Positions 1-8,964 of a stretch of 64,000 nt of DNA are shown here, in pieces. The notes beneath the pieces are model-generated. The model had not been told where the DNA came from. It was given only the letters and a program-made list of their open reading frames with translations, and did no database searches. Both the position numbers and the translations under genes were made by a program. The stretch spans positions 620,001-684,000 of the forward strand of contig NZ_BDJF01000016.1 in assembly GCF_001895205.1 (NCBI RefSeq), read 5' to 3'. How positions within the stretch are numbered: the first letter of the stretch is position 1; every line of letters starts with the position of its first letter. The DNA is from Vibrio injensis. Lineage in GTDB: Bacteria; Pseudomonadota; Gammaproteobacteria; Enterobacterales; Vibrionaceae.

Positions 1-341
1 TGAGGTTCAGTGCTTGCTCGTACAAGAGCAGCATCAACAGAAGCGTCTAATGAAGGGGACGGTTCAGATTCAGATAAACCATGTGGTGCGTCTGTGTATT
101 CTGACGGCGTAAGTTCAACTTCAGAATGAGCTCCATCACTTGAGGCCACCATTAGCATTGAGGCTTCATCGTGCTTAGTTGCTTGAGTATCCCCTTTTGC
201 GCTGAACAGCAGCGAAGTTAACTTATCAAGAAAGCTACTTGGCTCAGCATTAGCTGAATCTTGGCCACTCTGCCCAACGGAGCCTTTCGCCAGATTGGCG
301 ATGGAGGTATTATCGACGGAAGAAGTTGAATTAATATTCAT
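1..341 (-). CDS. fliK: Flagellar hook-length control protein FliK, N-terminal part only
   Basis: The minus-strand frame is open from an ATG at 341 to the window edge (113 codons). The encoded segment is rich in Ser, Asp and Glu and low in complexity, as in FliK N-terminal regions, and it carries no recognisable domain. The assignment rests mainly on position: in Vibrio fliK follows fliJ. FliK is the secreted ruler that sets hook length and triggers the export switch with FlhB. The C-terminal switch domain lies outside the window. A sigma54-type promoter at 436-450 fits an independent transcript, separated by 190 bp from fliJ. Confidence 0.75.
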   Translation of the reverse strand, partial: MNINSTSSVDNTSIANLAKGSVGQSGQDSANAEPSSFLDKLTSLLFSAKGDTQATKHDEASMLMVASSDGAHSEVELTPSEYTDAPHGLSESEPSPSLDASVDAALVRASTEP

Positions 342-383
342 AGGCACATCGCTCGCATTGATACTGAATCATAAAACTACGCG

Positions 384-395
384 CGATAATTATCG
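384..395. repeat. 12-bp perfect palindrome in the fliK leader
   Basis: The sequence CGATAATTATCG is self-complementary. It lies between the predicted fliK transcription start (about 424) and the fliK ATG. FlrC is known to bind downstream of the start sites of some Vibrio flagellar promoters, so this could be a regulator site. That link is inference only. Confidence 0.4.
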
Positions 396-435
396 TGTGT
401 AGCATGAGATGATCGGACTCTGAGTCTAAATAAAT

Positions 436-450
436 GCAAAAACTACGCCA
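436..450 (-). promoter_or_regulatory. Sigma54 (-24/-12) promoter of fliK
   Basis: On the minus strand the site reads TGGCGTAGTTTTTGC, with GG and GC separated by exactly 10 bp as the RpoN consensus TGGCACG-N4-TTGC requires. It lies about 95 bp upstream of the fliK ATG, in the fliJ-fliK gap. Confidence 0.7.
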
Positions 451-531
451 TGATTAAATATATTCACTGCAACGATTGAGATGAGGGACTTCAACATCAA
501 GGTCATGTAAGTACAGATAATAACTTGACGA

Positions 532-978
532 TTACTTAGGCATATTCCGTTGACGATTAAAACTGAGCGTCGAAAACTCATCCATTTGCTTTTGTTCTTT
601 CCGTTCTTGAATACGTCGCTGCTCTGTGCGTTTTTTGTCAATTAACCATTCATATGAACGACGTTGCTGTCGAATATGCAACCAATGTTGCTGACTATTC
701 TCAACTTGCTGCTTAAAATGGTTTTCCGCGCCGCGTTGTTTGGCTAACGTTTCATCGAGTTGAGTAAGAAATCGGTTTAAATGACCATATTGACTGGCGG
801 ACAATCCCGCTTGCCCACGCTCAACAAGCTGTTGACAGTATTCAAGTCGATACTGCTCAATTTGCTTCAATTGCTGATAGTAGCCTTCAAGCTCATTGCG
901 AGCCTTGCTCAATACCATTACCGCTTGGTTTTCTTTCTCCTTGGCTTGCTCTAATAAAAATTCCAACGCATTGTCCAT
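532..978 (-). CDS. fliJ: Flagellar export protein FliJ
   Basis: A 148-residue protein, highly charged and rich in Gln, Glu and Lys, predicted to be almost entirely alpha-helical coiled coil, which is the FliJ fold. FliJ inserts into the FliI ATPase hexamer like the gamma stalk of F-ATPase and escorts export chaperones. The length matches the family (about 147). It starts 7 bp after the fliI stop, so it is very probably translated from the same mRNA as fliFGHI and is the last gene of that run. Confidence 0.93.
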   Translation of the reverse strand: MDNALEFLLEQAKEKENQAVMVLSKARNELEGYYQQLKQIEQYRLEYCQQLVERGQAGLSASQYGHLNRFLTQLDETLAKQRGAENHFKQQVENSQQHWLHIRQQRRSYEWLIDKKRTEQRRIQERKEQKQMDEFSTLSFNRQRNMPK

Positions 979-985
979 CGCAAGA

Positions 986-2308
986 CTACTCCATGCTTAA
1001 GACATTTTTTAACATGCCAATACACATCTCATAAGGCACCGATTCTTTCATTTCTTGCTGAAGATATTGATCCAACCTTGGTTTAAGAGTAAATGCGCTA
1101 TCAATCGCCTTATCGGTGCCAGGCTTATAAGCACCAATCGAGACTAGATCTTGATTTTTACGGCAAATCGATAAAATTTGTCTTACCGCTCGAGACATAA
1201 GCATATGCTCATCCGTCGTGATCTGTGGCATTACCCGACTGACGGATTTCTCAACGTCAATCGCTGGATAATGGCCAGCATCAGCCATTTCTCTTGAAAG
1301 AACAATATGACCATCCAAAATGGCGCGCGACGCGTCTGCAATCGGATCTTGTAAATCATCGCCTTCCGTTAATACGGTAAAAAAAGCGGTAATAGAGCCT
1401 TGGTTCGGACCGCCATTGCCCGCCCGTTCAACCAATGCCGGTAATTTAGCAAAGACCGAGGGTGGATAGCCTTTAGTCGCCGGAGGCTCGCCTACCGACA
1501 GTGCGATCTCCCGTTGTGCTTGAGCAAAGCGAGTTAAGGAGTCCATCAATAACAGAACATCCAATCCTTGATCGCGAAAATATTCAGCAATAGCCAGTGC
1601 GGTTTGACAGCCTTTTAGTCGCATCAATGGTGAGGAGTCTGCGGGTGCTGCGACCACAACCGCACGTTGACGACCGTCCACACCTAGTATTTCCTCAATA
1701 AATTCTTTTACTTCTCGACCACGTTCACCAATTAATCCCACGACGACCACTTGTGCAGTCGTACCACGAGTCATCATCCCTAAGGTGACGGATTTACCAA
1801 CGCCTGAGCCAGCAAATAGACCGATACGCTGCCCTTTACCAACCGTTAATAGGCCGTTGATCGCTTTAATACCAACATCTAACGGCTCAGAAATTGGCTT
1901 ACGTAATAACGGATTTATCGGTTGGGCATTGAACGTTGCTTGTTGATCCGTATAGATAGGCCCAAGTCCGTCCAAGGGGTTACCGATCCCGTCAATCACT
2001 CGACCTAGCAACTCCATGCCGACGGCCAAACCCGCCTCTTCCGTCAAAGGTGTTACTTTTGCGCCAGGCAAAATACCACTCACCTGCTCACTGGGCATCA
2101 AAAACAGACTGTCACCAGAAAACCCAACCACTTCCGCTTCCATTTGACCAGACATAGTATCAACTTTGCACAAGCTACCAATTGGTGCTCGGCACCCCGT
2201 CGCCTCTAGAGTAAGCCCAACCACACGGACAAGCTTACCTGATGCAACCGGTCTCGTTGTTAAACCTTGTGTTTTGTACTGCGCTAATCGCTCGGCCAAT
2301 GACAGCAT
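986..2308 (-). CDS. fliI: Flagellum-specific export ATPase FliI
   Basis: A 440-residue member of the F1-ATPase alpha/beta family. The Walker A loop AGSGVGKS is at residues 166-173 and the Walker B strand VLLLMDS ends near Asp256. Conserved segments follow around ERGREVKEF (196-203) and [14 protein letters not shown]. The C-terminal helical domain binds chaperone-substrate complexes. FliI energises cytoplasmic unloading of export substrates together with FliH and FliJ. The start ATG at 2306-2308 shares a base with the fliH stop (TAATG arrangement), indicating translational coupling. Confidence 0.97.
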   Translation of the reverse strand: MLSLAERLAQYKTQGLTTRPVASGKLVRVVGLTLEATGCRAPIGSLCKVDTMSGQMEAEVVGFSGDSLFLMPSEQVSGILPGAKVTPLTEEAGLAVGMELLGRVIDGIGNPLDGLGPIYTDQQATFNAQPINPLLRKPISEPLDVGIKAINGLLTVGKGQRIGLFAGSGVGKSVTLGMMTRGTTAQVVVVGLIGERGREVKEFIEEILGVDGRQRAVVVAAPADSSPLMRLKGCQTALAIAEYFRDQGLDVLLLMDSLTRFAQAQREIALSVGEPPATKGYPPSVFAKLPALVERAGNGGPNQGSITAFFTVLTEGDDLQDPIADASRAILDGHIVLSREMADAGHYPAIDVEKSVSRVMPQITTDEHMLMSRAVRQILSICRKNQDLVSIGAYKPGTDKAIDSAFTLKPRLDQYLQQEMKESVPYEMCIGMLKNVLSME

Positions 2309-3111
2309 TACTCGTGTCCTACTTGATGACGATTAGTACCGCAAAAACGTTGTAATACGCTACGAATGCGTTCTTCCATACGGTAACTGACACTCGACTC
2401 ACCAGCTTCAATTTGTACATCACCACGATTTAAGGCGGGTTCACTACTGAGTGTCCATTGGCGTGAACTTAACTCAGACTCACCATAGGCATTTTTAACT
2501 AATTCATGATCTTCAGGATGGAGTTTTAAGTGAATAGCATGCCCAGCAATAGGAAGCGCTTCGACCGATTCTTTGACTGTATCTAAAATGACTTGTGGGT
2601 TGGTTTGCACTTCTACATGTACCACTTCTTTGACTAAGGTCAATACCATGTCGACGAGCTGTTTTTCAACTTGTGCGTTCATTAATTGTAACGGTTGGGC
2701 AAACTGATCCGCCAATTCAATCAAAACATTCACTTGCTCTTGAATGGCCTGCTGACCAGCTTCGAGCCCTTCGAGCTTACCGGTTTGTAATCCTTCTTGA
2801 TGACCAACCTCAAAACCACCCTGTTTACCCAGCTCAAATCCTTGTTGATAACCTTCCGCTTTGCCTTGCTCAATTCCTTCTTGATACGCGGAGCGCTTGA
2901 TTAACTCAATTTCTTCATCGGTTAAAGTTTGAGGAACCTCTGGTTCAGGATCATCAAAACTTGGCATCCAAGCGGGATCATAATTCATTGCCGTTTCTTT
3001 GGCTTTCTTTCCCAGCTCCGCACCATAATCGGGTAATCCCCACTTTTTGGGTGACTCAGTATTACCATCCGAGCCTAAACGGATAAAACCGCGCTTTCTT
3101 TGTCCAGTCAT
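2308..3111 (-). CDS. fliH: Flagellar assembly protein FliH
   Basis: A 267-residue protein. Residues about 79-119 form a run of GxxxG-spaced repeats ([13 protein letters not shown] and similar), the hallmark of FliH helices. The C-terminal half resembles the F1 delta/V1 E stator subunit and binds FliI. FliH regulates the FliI ATPase and tethers it to the C-ring through FliN. The acidic Pro-rich stretch near residue 50-60 precedes the repeat. It ends in overlap with the fliI start; the 85-bp gap to fliG holds nothing obvious. Confidence 0.94.
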   Translation of the reverse strand: MTGQRKRGFIRLGSDGNTESPKKWGLPDYGAELGKKAKETAMNYDPAWMPSFDDPEPEVPQTLTDEEIELIKRSAYQEGIEQGKAEGYQQGFELGKQGGFEVGHQEGLQTGKLEGLEAGQQAIQEQVNVLIELADQFAQPLQLMNAQVEKQLVDMVLTLVKEVVHVEVQTNPQVILDTVKESVEALPIAGHAIHLKLHPEDHELVKNAYGESELSSRQWTLSSEPALNRGDVQIEAGESSVSYRMEERIRSVLQRFCGTNRHQVGHE

Positions 3112-3196
3112 GAAGCATCCTATCGCGAACTAAAAAGACCGCGAGTTCATTAAGAAAGACATTGAGGACAGAAGTCGTCAACAACCGTACAATTAA

Positions 3197-4240
3197 TCAC
3201 AAGAATTCGTCAGCGCCACCAGACAGCATTAACTCACCACTGTCTGCCATTTTACGAGCAATCGCCAAGATTTCTTTCTGTGCCGCTTCAACATCGGATA
3301 CTTTGATCGGTGCCATCGCTTCCAAATCATCTTTCATCAGTTCAGCCGCACGCTTAGACATGTTCTTGAAGATTTTATCTCGCAATGTTTCATCTGCACC
3401 TTTGAGCGCTTTCAGCAATACATCCTGTGGCACATCTCTGAGTAGTTTTTGGATACCTTGATCATCCACTTCAACTAAGTTTTCAAACACGAACATCAAG
3501 TCTTCAATCTGCGTCGCAAGATCTTCATCGAGTTCACGCATTTGCTCCATAGCGATACTTTCAATGCTGTTATCCAAATAGTTCATAATATCGGCCGCCG
3601 CTTTCAAGCCACCAATTTTTGCCGCTTGTGCACCAGCCTGACCAGCAAACTGCTTCTCCATAATTTCATTCAGCTCAGCTAAAGCTGATGGTTGCACTTC
3701 TTCAAGATGAGCAATACGCATTAATAATTGGAGTCGATCTCGCTCAGAAAATTGAGCCAGAATTTCGGCTGATTGATCCGGTTCAAGGTAAGACAGGACG
3801 ATAGTTTGAATTTGTGGGTGCTCATTGACAATAATCGTCGCTACTTGTCTTGGATCCATCCATTTAAGTGAATCTAATCCTTTCGAACCCGTGCCTAAGA
3901 GAATCTGATCGACCAAGTTATTCGCTTTATCTTCACCCAACGCTGCGATTAGCGCATTACGCATAAAGTCTTCACTGCCCATACCAATATTGGTGTATTT
4001 CTGAATGTCTTCCAGAAATGCACGATGCACAGCGCTAACTTTATCTTGACTAAGATCTTTCGCCTTGGCCATCGCACTACCCACTCGCTGAACTTGCTTA
4101 GGTTCTAAGTGACGAATAATTCCAGCCGCATCATCTTCATTGAGGCTCAGCAATAAAATAGCAGCGCGCTCTTCACCAGGAATGGTTGAAATATCAATTC
4201 CCTGTTCAGAACCGTCTTTTTTGACTATCTCGTTAGGCAT
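3197..4240 (-). CDS. fliG: Flagellar motor switch protein FliG
   Basis: A 347-residue C-ring protein. The EHPQ motif of the middle domain, which contacts FliM, is at residues 140-143. The C-terminal torque helix region (FVFENLVEVDDQGIQ, around 265-280) carries the charged residues that interact with the stator. In Vibrio this stator is the sodium-driven PomAB. The N-terminal domain docks on the FliF C-terminus. The fliG start overlaps the fliF stop by 8 bp, as expected for partners assembled together. Confidence 0.97.
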   Translation of the reverse strand: MPNEIVKKDGSEQGIDISTIPGEERAAILLLSLNEDDAAGIIRHLEPKQVQRVGSAMAKAKDLSQDKVSAVHRAFLEDIQKYTNIGMGSEDFMRNALIAALGEDKANNLVDQILLGTGSKGLDSLKWMDPRQVATIIVNEHPQIQTIVLSYLEPDQSAEILAQFSERDRLQLLMRIAHLEEVQPSALAELNEIMEKQFAGQAGAQAAKIGGLKAAADIMNYLDNSIESIAMEQMRELDEDLATQIEDLMFVFENLVEVDDQGIQKLLRDVPQDVLLKALKGADETLRDKIFKNMSKRAAELMKDDLEAMAPIKVSDVEAAQKEILAIARKMADSGELMLSGGADEFL

Positions 4241-5975
4241 TTTGCATCCAATTCTTCACTACTTGAGCCGCAAGTTCAGGCTCGTTAGCCACAAGAGCAC
4301 GTACTGCTTTGAGCACATCCTCATCCTTATGCAGATTAGGCAAATCAATCCCCGAGCCAAACTCGAAGAGATCTCCCCCTTCAATATCACTGCCAATTAG
4401 GCTGGTTTCACCATCAGCCCCAATGGGTAAACCATCAGGTCCATACAATTGATCCTCATCATCAACCGCTGGATTAAGCAGTTTCTTCATCGCAGGGCGA
4501 ACCAAGACCAAAACAATCACGATGATGACCAGTGCACTGGCTAACCAACGAACCCAATCATTAAAGTGTGGGTTTTCCCAAATAGGGATATCAATCAGCG
4601 CATCACTCTCTGGCTCGGCAAACTGCATGCTGAGCACTTTAAGCAAATCGCCACGACTTTCATTAAAGCCAACAGTGCCAATCAATAGAGTTCGAATCGC
4701 ACTGATTTCATTTTCGCTTAATGGTTGATAAGTCACTTGCCCAGTATCTGGATTAACTACTGCACGATTTTTGATCGCTACCGCTACCGTCTGGCGATTA
4801 ATCACACCCGTTTGACGCCGCTCATGGCTGATCGTCGTGTCGAGCTCAAAATTGCGTGTGGCTTCACGATGGACAGAGCCTCGTCCTAAAATAGAGCCAT
4901 CTTTCATTTGGGCAATATCTTGTGGAATGGAGGCATCAGCAGGAGGTTGGTTACTCAACGCGCCAGGAATTCCCGCCACCACATTACCGTTATTATAGTC
5001 TTCTAAGGTGTATTCACTGCGCGTGGCTGGAGTATTGGGGTCAAATACTTTACGCGTTTGCTCAATCGCACTGAAATCCAACTCGATATCAACTTGGGCG
5101 GTGTAATTGCCTAAACCTAAAATAGGGATTAAGACTGAATCAATTTTATTACGTAAATTTTCTTCTTGGCGACGCTCAAGCTCTTGCTCTTTGCGGCGAG
5201 CCGTTGCGATTGGGTCTTGTGAACCTGAGCTGAGTAGCCGTCCGTGTTGGTCGGTCACCGTCACCCGAGTCGGGCGCATACCAGGAACTGCACTGGCAAC
5301 CATATCAACAATCGAGTCAACCTCTTCTTGTTTTAAGTTCATCCCTGTGCGTAGAGTTAATGATACTGAGGCAGAAGCTTCTTGATTGTGACGTACAAAG
5401 ACGCTTTGTTGCGGTAAAGCAAGTAAGACTCGAGCACGGTTGACTTGACGCATCTCTTCAATCGCTTTGGCTAATTGCCGCTCACGACTGAGTTTTAGTC
5501 TTTCTTGTTCAAGACGCTGCGATACGCCAAACCCCATGTCTTGTAATAAAATATCATCGCCTGCATGACGAGTTTGATTCAACCCTGAACGAACCATATT
5601 GAGTCGAATACTATTGAAATCTTTGCTGGGTACTAAAATCGTATTGCCATCTAATCGATAGTTCTGTTTTTGCTGATCGAGATAATCCAAGACGGGGATC
5701 AGCTCTTCAGTTTCAAAAGCACCCAACGGACGCATTTCCGGCTCTTTAACCCAGAAAAACAACATCACGATTAATGAGACACAAATAGAGATAGATAGAA
5801 CAAGCACAATTTGGCGTAAGAGATCTAAATCGCCCATGGCAAAATCAAGCTTAGAAGTACTTTTTTCTTCTAAATCAGGATTCTGCAAGCCATCATCTAA
5901 GCTCATTGAGGTCGAAAGCGCCTGCTCTCCACCAGAAGATATTGCCAGATCGGTTGTTTGTTTGTCTTCAGCCAC
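4233..5975 (-). CDS. fliF: Flagellar MS-ring protein FliF
   Basis: A 580-residue inner-membrane protein with two membrane segments, at about residues 54-76 and 480-503, flanking the periplasmic ring-building motifs. The C-terminal cytoplasmic tail (ending VVKNWMQNA) is the conserved FliG-binding peptide. FliF builds the MS ring on which the rotor and export gate assemble. It lies 16 bp downstream of fliE and heads the fliFGHIJ run driven by the sigma54 promoter in front of fliE. Confidence 0.97.
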   Translation of the reverse strand: MAEDKQTTDLAISSGGEQALSTSMSLDDGLQNPDLEEKSTSKLDFAMGDLDLLRQIVLVLSISICVSLIVMLFFWVKEPEMRPLGAFETEELIPVLDYLDQQKQNYRLDGNTILVPSKDFNSIRLNMVRSGLNQTRHAGDDILLQDMGFGVSQRLEQERLKLSRERQLAKAIEEMRQVNRARVLLALPQQSVFVRHNQEASASVSLTLRTGMNLKQEEVDSIVDMVASAVPGMRPTRVTVTDQHGRLLSSGSQDPIATARRKEQELERRQEENLRNKIDSVLIPILGLGNYTAQVDIELDFSAIEQTRKVFDPNTPATRSEYTLEDYNNGNVVAGIPGALSNQPPADASIPQDIAQMKDGSILGRGSVHREATRNFELDTTISHERRQTGVINRQTVAVAIKNRAVVNPDTGQVTYQPLSENEISAIRTLLIGTVGFNESRGDLLKVLSMQFAEPESDALIDIPIWENPHFNDWVRWLASALVIIVIVLVLVRPAMKKLLNPAVDDEDQLYGPDGLPIGADGETSLIGSDIEGGDLFEFGSGIDLPNLHKDEDVLKAVRALVANEPELAAQVVKNWMQNA

Positions 5976-5991
5976 AGTTTACATCCTATGG

Positions 5992-6306
5992 TTATACTGG
6001 CATGTTCATCAGCTCTTTGTACGCATCAACGAGCTTATTACGTACCTGAATGGTCGCTTCAAACGCCACACTCGATTTATTACGAGCAATCATCACATCA
6101 GATAAAGACACACCTTCATCTCCGCGATCAAAGCGTGTCTGTAGGTGACTTGATGATTGCTGTAACCCATTAACCGTATTGATGGCTTGAGTCAGCATTT
6201 GGCTAAAATCAGCGCCAACTTTTTGTCCAGTTGCCGCCGGACGAGCATTAGCTGCTTCCGCCATCATTGCTTGCATCTCGTTGTTTAAGCCATCTAATCT
6301 CATCAC
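5992..6306 (-). CDS. fliE: Flagellar hook-basal body protein FliE
   Basis: A 104-residue small rod protein that links the MS ring to the proximal rod and is among the first proteins exported. The family-typical C-terminus (EATIQVRNKLVDAYKELMNMPV-like helix) is present and the length is normal. It is the first gene of the fliEFGHIJ operon and sits 51 bp downstream of a sigma54 promoter. The initiator could be either of two adjacent ATGs. Confidence 0.95.
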   Translation of the reverse strand: MMRLDGLNNEMQAMMAEAANARPAATGQKVGADFSQMLTQAINTVNGLQQSSSHLQTRFDRGDEGVSLSDVMIARNKSSVAFEATIQVRNKLVDAYKELMNMPV

Positions 6307-6356
6307 AGCCTCTCAATGCCAATTCTTTGACTATTTCATTCATATTGAGTAAATGA

Positions 6357-6371
6357 GCAATTAATATGCCA
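6357..6371 (-). promoter_or_regulatory. Sigma54 (-24/-12) promoter of fliEFGHIJ
   Basis: The minus-strand sequence TGGCATATTAATTGC has GG and GC exactly 10 bp apart. It lies only 7 bp beyond the flrC stop codon and about 50 bp before the fliE ATG. In V. cholerae fliE is an FlrA/FlrC-class sigma54 promoter, which agrees. Confidence 0.85.
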
Positions 6372-6378
6372 CGTCAAT

Positions 6379-7788
6379 TTACCCAGGAATATCAATCCCT
6401 GCATCACGCATTTTCGCTAGTTTATAACGTAATGTTCGCGGGCTAATACCCAACTTCTCTGCCATCTCTTTACGTCGACCATGACATTCAACTAACGTTT
6501 CCATAATAATGGTAAACTCTTGGTCCCGTAACTCATCACCCAATCCGACAGGACTCGATGGAGTCGGATTACTCGGTAAACTTTGCGCAACAGGCTTAAT
6601 TTGTGGGCTGGAAATCTCATCTTGCTCGACCAACTGTTGTAAACCTGACGCATCTTGCCAATCAAGTCCCTCGAGCAGAATATGCTGTTGAGTAATATCT
6701 GCCTGCTCACTTAAAATTAACGCTCGCTGAATCACATTATCCAGTTCACGGACATTACCTGGCCATGTGTATTGATGAAGCTTTTCCATTGCAGCAGAGG
6801 AAATCGTCGGCACTGGTAAACCGAGTTTTTTACAATGGCGCTCGACAAGATGAGTCGCCAACGGTGCAATATCGCCTTTTCGCTCACATAATGCTGGCCA
6901 AGTGATTGGAAACACATTCAAACGATAATATAAGTCTTCGCGAAATTTATTTTCTTTCACGTAGTTTTTTAAATCTCGGTTACTGGTCGCAAGAACTCGT
7001 ACATCGAGTTGAATACTTTTCCGACTGCCCAGCCTCTCAACTTCTCGCTCTTGGAGGACCCTAAGCAATTTAGCCTGTAGATTCAAATCCATCTCACTGA
7101 TTTCATCCAATAAGATGGTGCCACCTTGAGCTTGTTCAAATTTACCGGGGCAGGCTTGCACTGCTCCAGTAAACGCCCCTTTTTCATAACCAAATAACGT
7201 TGCTTCCAACATATTATCAGGAATAGCAGCGCAGTTAATGGCAATAAACGGCCCATCTTTACGCGGAGAAGCATTATGGATATAACGCGACATCACTTCT
7301 TTGCCTGAACCACTTGGGCCAAGGACCATCACGTTAGCGTCGGTTCTCGCTACTTTTTCTGCGAGTGCCAGTAATTTTATGCTTTTTTCATCCGCCACCA
7401 CGGCATCACCGTCATCATCGGACTTTACTGGTGCATAGCGACTGACCATATTAAGCAGCACTTCGGGAGCAAAGGGCTTCGCCATGTAGTCGATTGCCCC
7501 TTCTTTCATCGCTGCTACCGCATCTTCAATATTGGCGTAGGCCGTCATTAATAGCACCGGAACATTTGGCCAGTGCTGTTTAATATTGCGCAGCAGTGCT
7601 AATCCACCCATTCCGGCCATCTGCACATCAGAGACGACGATATCAACCGGATGTGTTTTCAGTTTAATGAGAGCATCCTCAGCACAATCAGCTTCTAACC
7701 ATTCATATCCGGCTAAGGCCAAAGTGTCCACTAAGGCTTCACGGAGTCCCTCATCATCTTCAACGATTAAGACTTTACTTTGCGCCAT
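6379..7788 (-). CDS. flrC: Sigma54-dependent response regulator FlrC
   Basis: From the chosen start the protein has 469 residues: a receiver domain with the phospho-acceptor Asp54 (VVSDVQM), an AAA+ sigma54-activation domain with Walker A (GPSGSGKE) and the GAFTGA loop that touches sigma54, and a Fis-type C-terminal helix-turn-helix. FlrC is phosphorylated by FlrB and activates hook, basal-body and flaA promoters. An ATG at 7794 overlaps the flrB stop, but the GGAG sequence lies 8 bp before the ATG at 7788 and practically abuts the upstream one, so I prefer 7788. Confidence 0.95.
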   Translation of the reverse strand: MAQSKVLIVEDDEGLREALVDTLALAGYEWLEADCAEDALIKLKTHPVDIVVSDVQMAGMGGLALLRNIKQHWPNVPVLLMTAYANIEDAVAAMKEGAIDYMAKPFAPEVLLNMVSRYAPVKSDDDGDAVVADEKSIKLLALAEKVARTDANVMVLGPSGSGKEVMSRYIHNASPRKDGPFIAINCAAIPDNMLEATLFGYEKGAFTGAVQACPGKFEQAQGGTILLDEISEMDLNLQAKLLRVLQEREVERLGSRKSIQLDVRVLATSNRDLKNYVKENKFREDLYYRLNVFPITWPALCERKGDIAPLATHLVERHCKKLGLPVPTISSAAMEKLHQYTWPGNVRELDNVIQRALILSEQADITQQHILLEGLDWQDASGLQQLVEQDEISSPQIKPVAQSLPSNPTPSSPVGLGDELRDQEFTIIMETLVECHGRRKEMAEKLGISPRTLRYKLAKMRDAGIDIPG

Positions 7789-7790
7789 GA

Positions 7791-8843
7791 TCATTCTCCA
7801 TTATCTGGTTGAGGTGAGGGGGATTGACGTTCAATCGGAAGACACAGAGTGAAACAAGCGCCTTCACCGAGCTGCGACAGCAATTCTAGTCGTCCATCAT
7901 GAGCACGGCAGACCATTTGCACCACGGCCAGTCCAAGCCCTGTACCTTGTGAACGAGTTGTAAAAAAAGGCTCCATAATTTTATGGTGCAGCTCAGGCGC
8001 GATACCGGGCCCGTTATCTTGTACTGATATTTTCAACTCATCATTAACGACACGAAAGAAAACATCAATTTGCGCCCCTTTACCAATAATCTGAATGGCA
8101 TTCATGACTAAATTACTGATAGCAGAAGCCAATGCGTTGGCATTACCTAATAGTACGGTATCTTCTTGCTCAACCTGTAAATCATAATCGATTTGATTAT
8201 TTTTTAACGCCGTTTCAATCATAGGTGAGAACTCTGCCACCAATTCAGCCACAGAAAAGGGTTGGATGACTCGATTATCGCCCCCCTTGGCAAACAGCAA
8301 CATGTCGTTTACTTGCTTTTCTAAATCGTGTAATCGATCAATCAGTTTAGATTGGAATCGTTCGCGAGTAGCACTCGGTAAATTCGCTGCAGCTAAATTA
8401 GAAGCATAGAGCATGGCACTCGATAATGGCGTTCTCACTTGATGGGCTAACGATGCGACCATCCGTCCCAAAGACGATAAACGCTGTAAATCACCAATTC
8501 GAGATTGTAATAAGCGAGTTTCAGTTAAATCGGTGATCAGGATAAGTTGACCAGTGGTTGACGCAGAAATGGCTAAACGAACTTTTCGACCATTACGTAA
8601 CGAGATTTCATGACCGTCATCCTCACGGGGAGCAAAAGCTACTTGAATCACGCTGTACCATTTTTCGCCAAGTAACGGAACTTGTAATAAGCGTTGTGCC
8701 TCAGGGTTCGCTTCACGCACAATCCCTTGAGTATCCAATAAAATCACCCCCGCAGGCATCACATCGAGCACTTGTTTATAACGCTCAACCTGATCTTCTA
8801 AAGAGTCTAAATGTGACTGTTGTTTGTGTACGGGATCATTCAT
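7791..8843 (-). CDS. flrB: Flagellar sensor histidine kinase FlrB
   Basis: A 350-residue soluble kinase with no membrane segment. It has a PAS-like domain (about 25-110), a HisKA dimerisation helix with the phospho-acceptor His134 in SLAHQVRTPL, and a HATPase domain with N-box (NLVMNAIQ), NGPGIAPE and the GTGLGLAVV box. It phosphorylates FlrC. The cytoplasmic architecture matches V. cholerae FlrB and Pseudomonas FleS. Its stop overlaps the first possible flrC ATG, so the two are translationally coupled. Confidence 0.95.
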   Translation of the reverse strand: MNDPVHKQQSHLDSLEDQVERYKQVLDVMPAGVILLDTQGIVREANPEAQRLLQVPLLGEKWYSVIQVAFAPREDDGHEISLRNGRKVRLAISASTTGQLILITDLTETRLLQSRIGDLQRLSSLGRMVASLAHQVRTPLSSAMLYASNLAAANLPSATRERFQSKLIDRLHDLEKQVNDMLLFAKGGDNRVIQPFSVAELVAEFSPMIETALKNNQIDYDLQVEQEDTVLLGNANALASAISNLVMNAIQIIGKGAQIDVFFRVVNDELKISVQDNGPGIAPELHHKIMEPFFTTRSQGTGLGLAVVQMVCRAHDGRLELLSQLGEGACFTLCLPIERQSPSPQPDNGE

Positions 8844-8870
8844 CGTCGAAATCTTGCCTTAATATACAAC

Positions 8871-8905
8871 AATAGTCTGAAATGCAAAATGCAAGCCAGA
8901 CTATT
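8871..8905 (-). promoter_or_regulatory. Inverted repeat enclosing the flrB promoter
   Basis: AATAGTCTG (8871-8879) and CAGACTATT (8897-8905) are perfect 9-bp inverted repeats. The sigma54 core element lies between and partly inside the arms. It could be an operator or, on the RNA level, a weak flrA terminator; the poor T-run after the stem argues against the latter. Confidence 0.5.
8884..8898 (-). promoter_or_regulatory. Sigma54 (-24/-12) promoter of flrBC
   Basis: The minus-strand site TGGCTTGCATTTTGC keeps the GG-N10-GC spacing. It is 41 bp upstream of the flrB ATG. The FlrA-dependence of flrBC in V. cholerae makes a sigma54 promoter here expected. Confidence 0.8.
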
Positions 8906-8933
8906 ATTCAATAATTTCAATGCATTAACGATA

Positions 8934-8947
8934 GTCAATTTATTGAC
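8934..8947. promoter_or_regulatory. Candidate FlrA-binding palindrome (FleQ-box-like)
   Basis: GTCAATTTATTGAC is an inverted repeat (GTCAAT/ATTGAC) identical on its reverse strand to the form GTCAATAAATTGAC that I remember as the FleQ consensus box in Pseudomonas. FlrA is the Vibrio FleQ orthologue. The site is centred about 42 bp upstream of the -24 element, a normal enhancer position, and lies just downstream of the flrA stop codon. Confidence 0.6.
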
Positions 8948-8964
8948 CACGCCAAAAACTCGCT

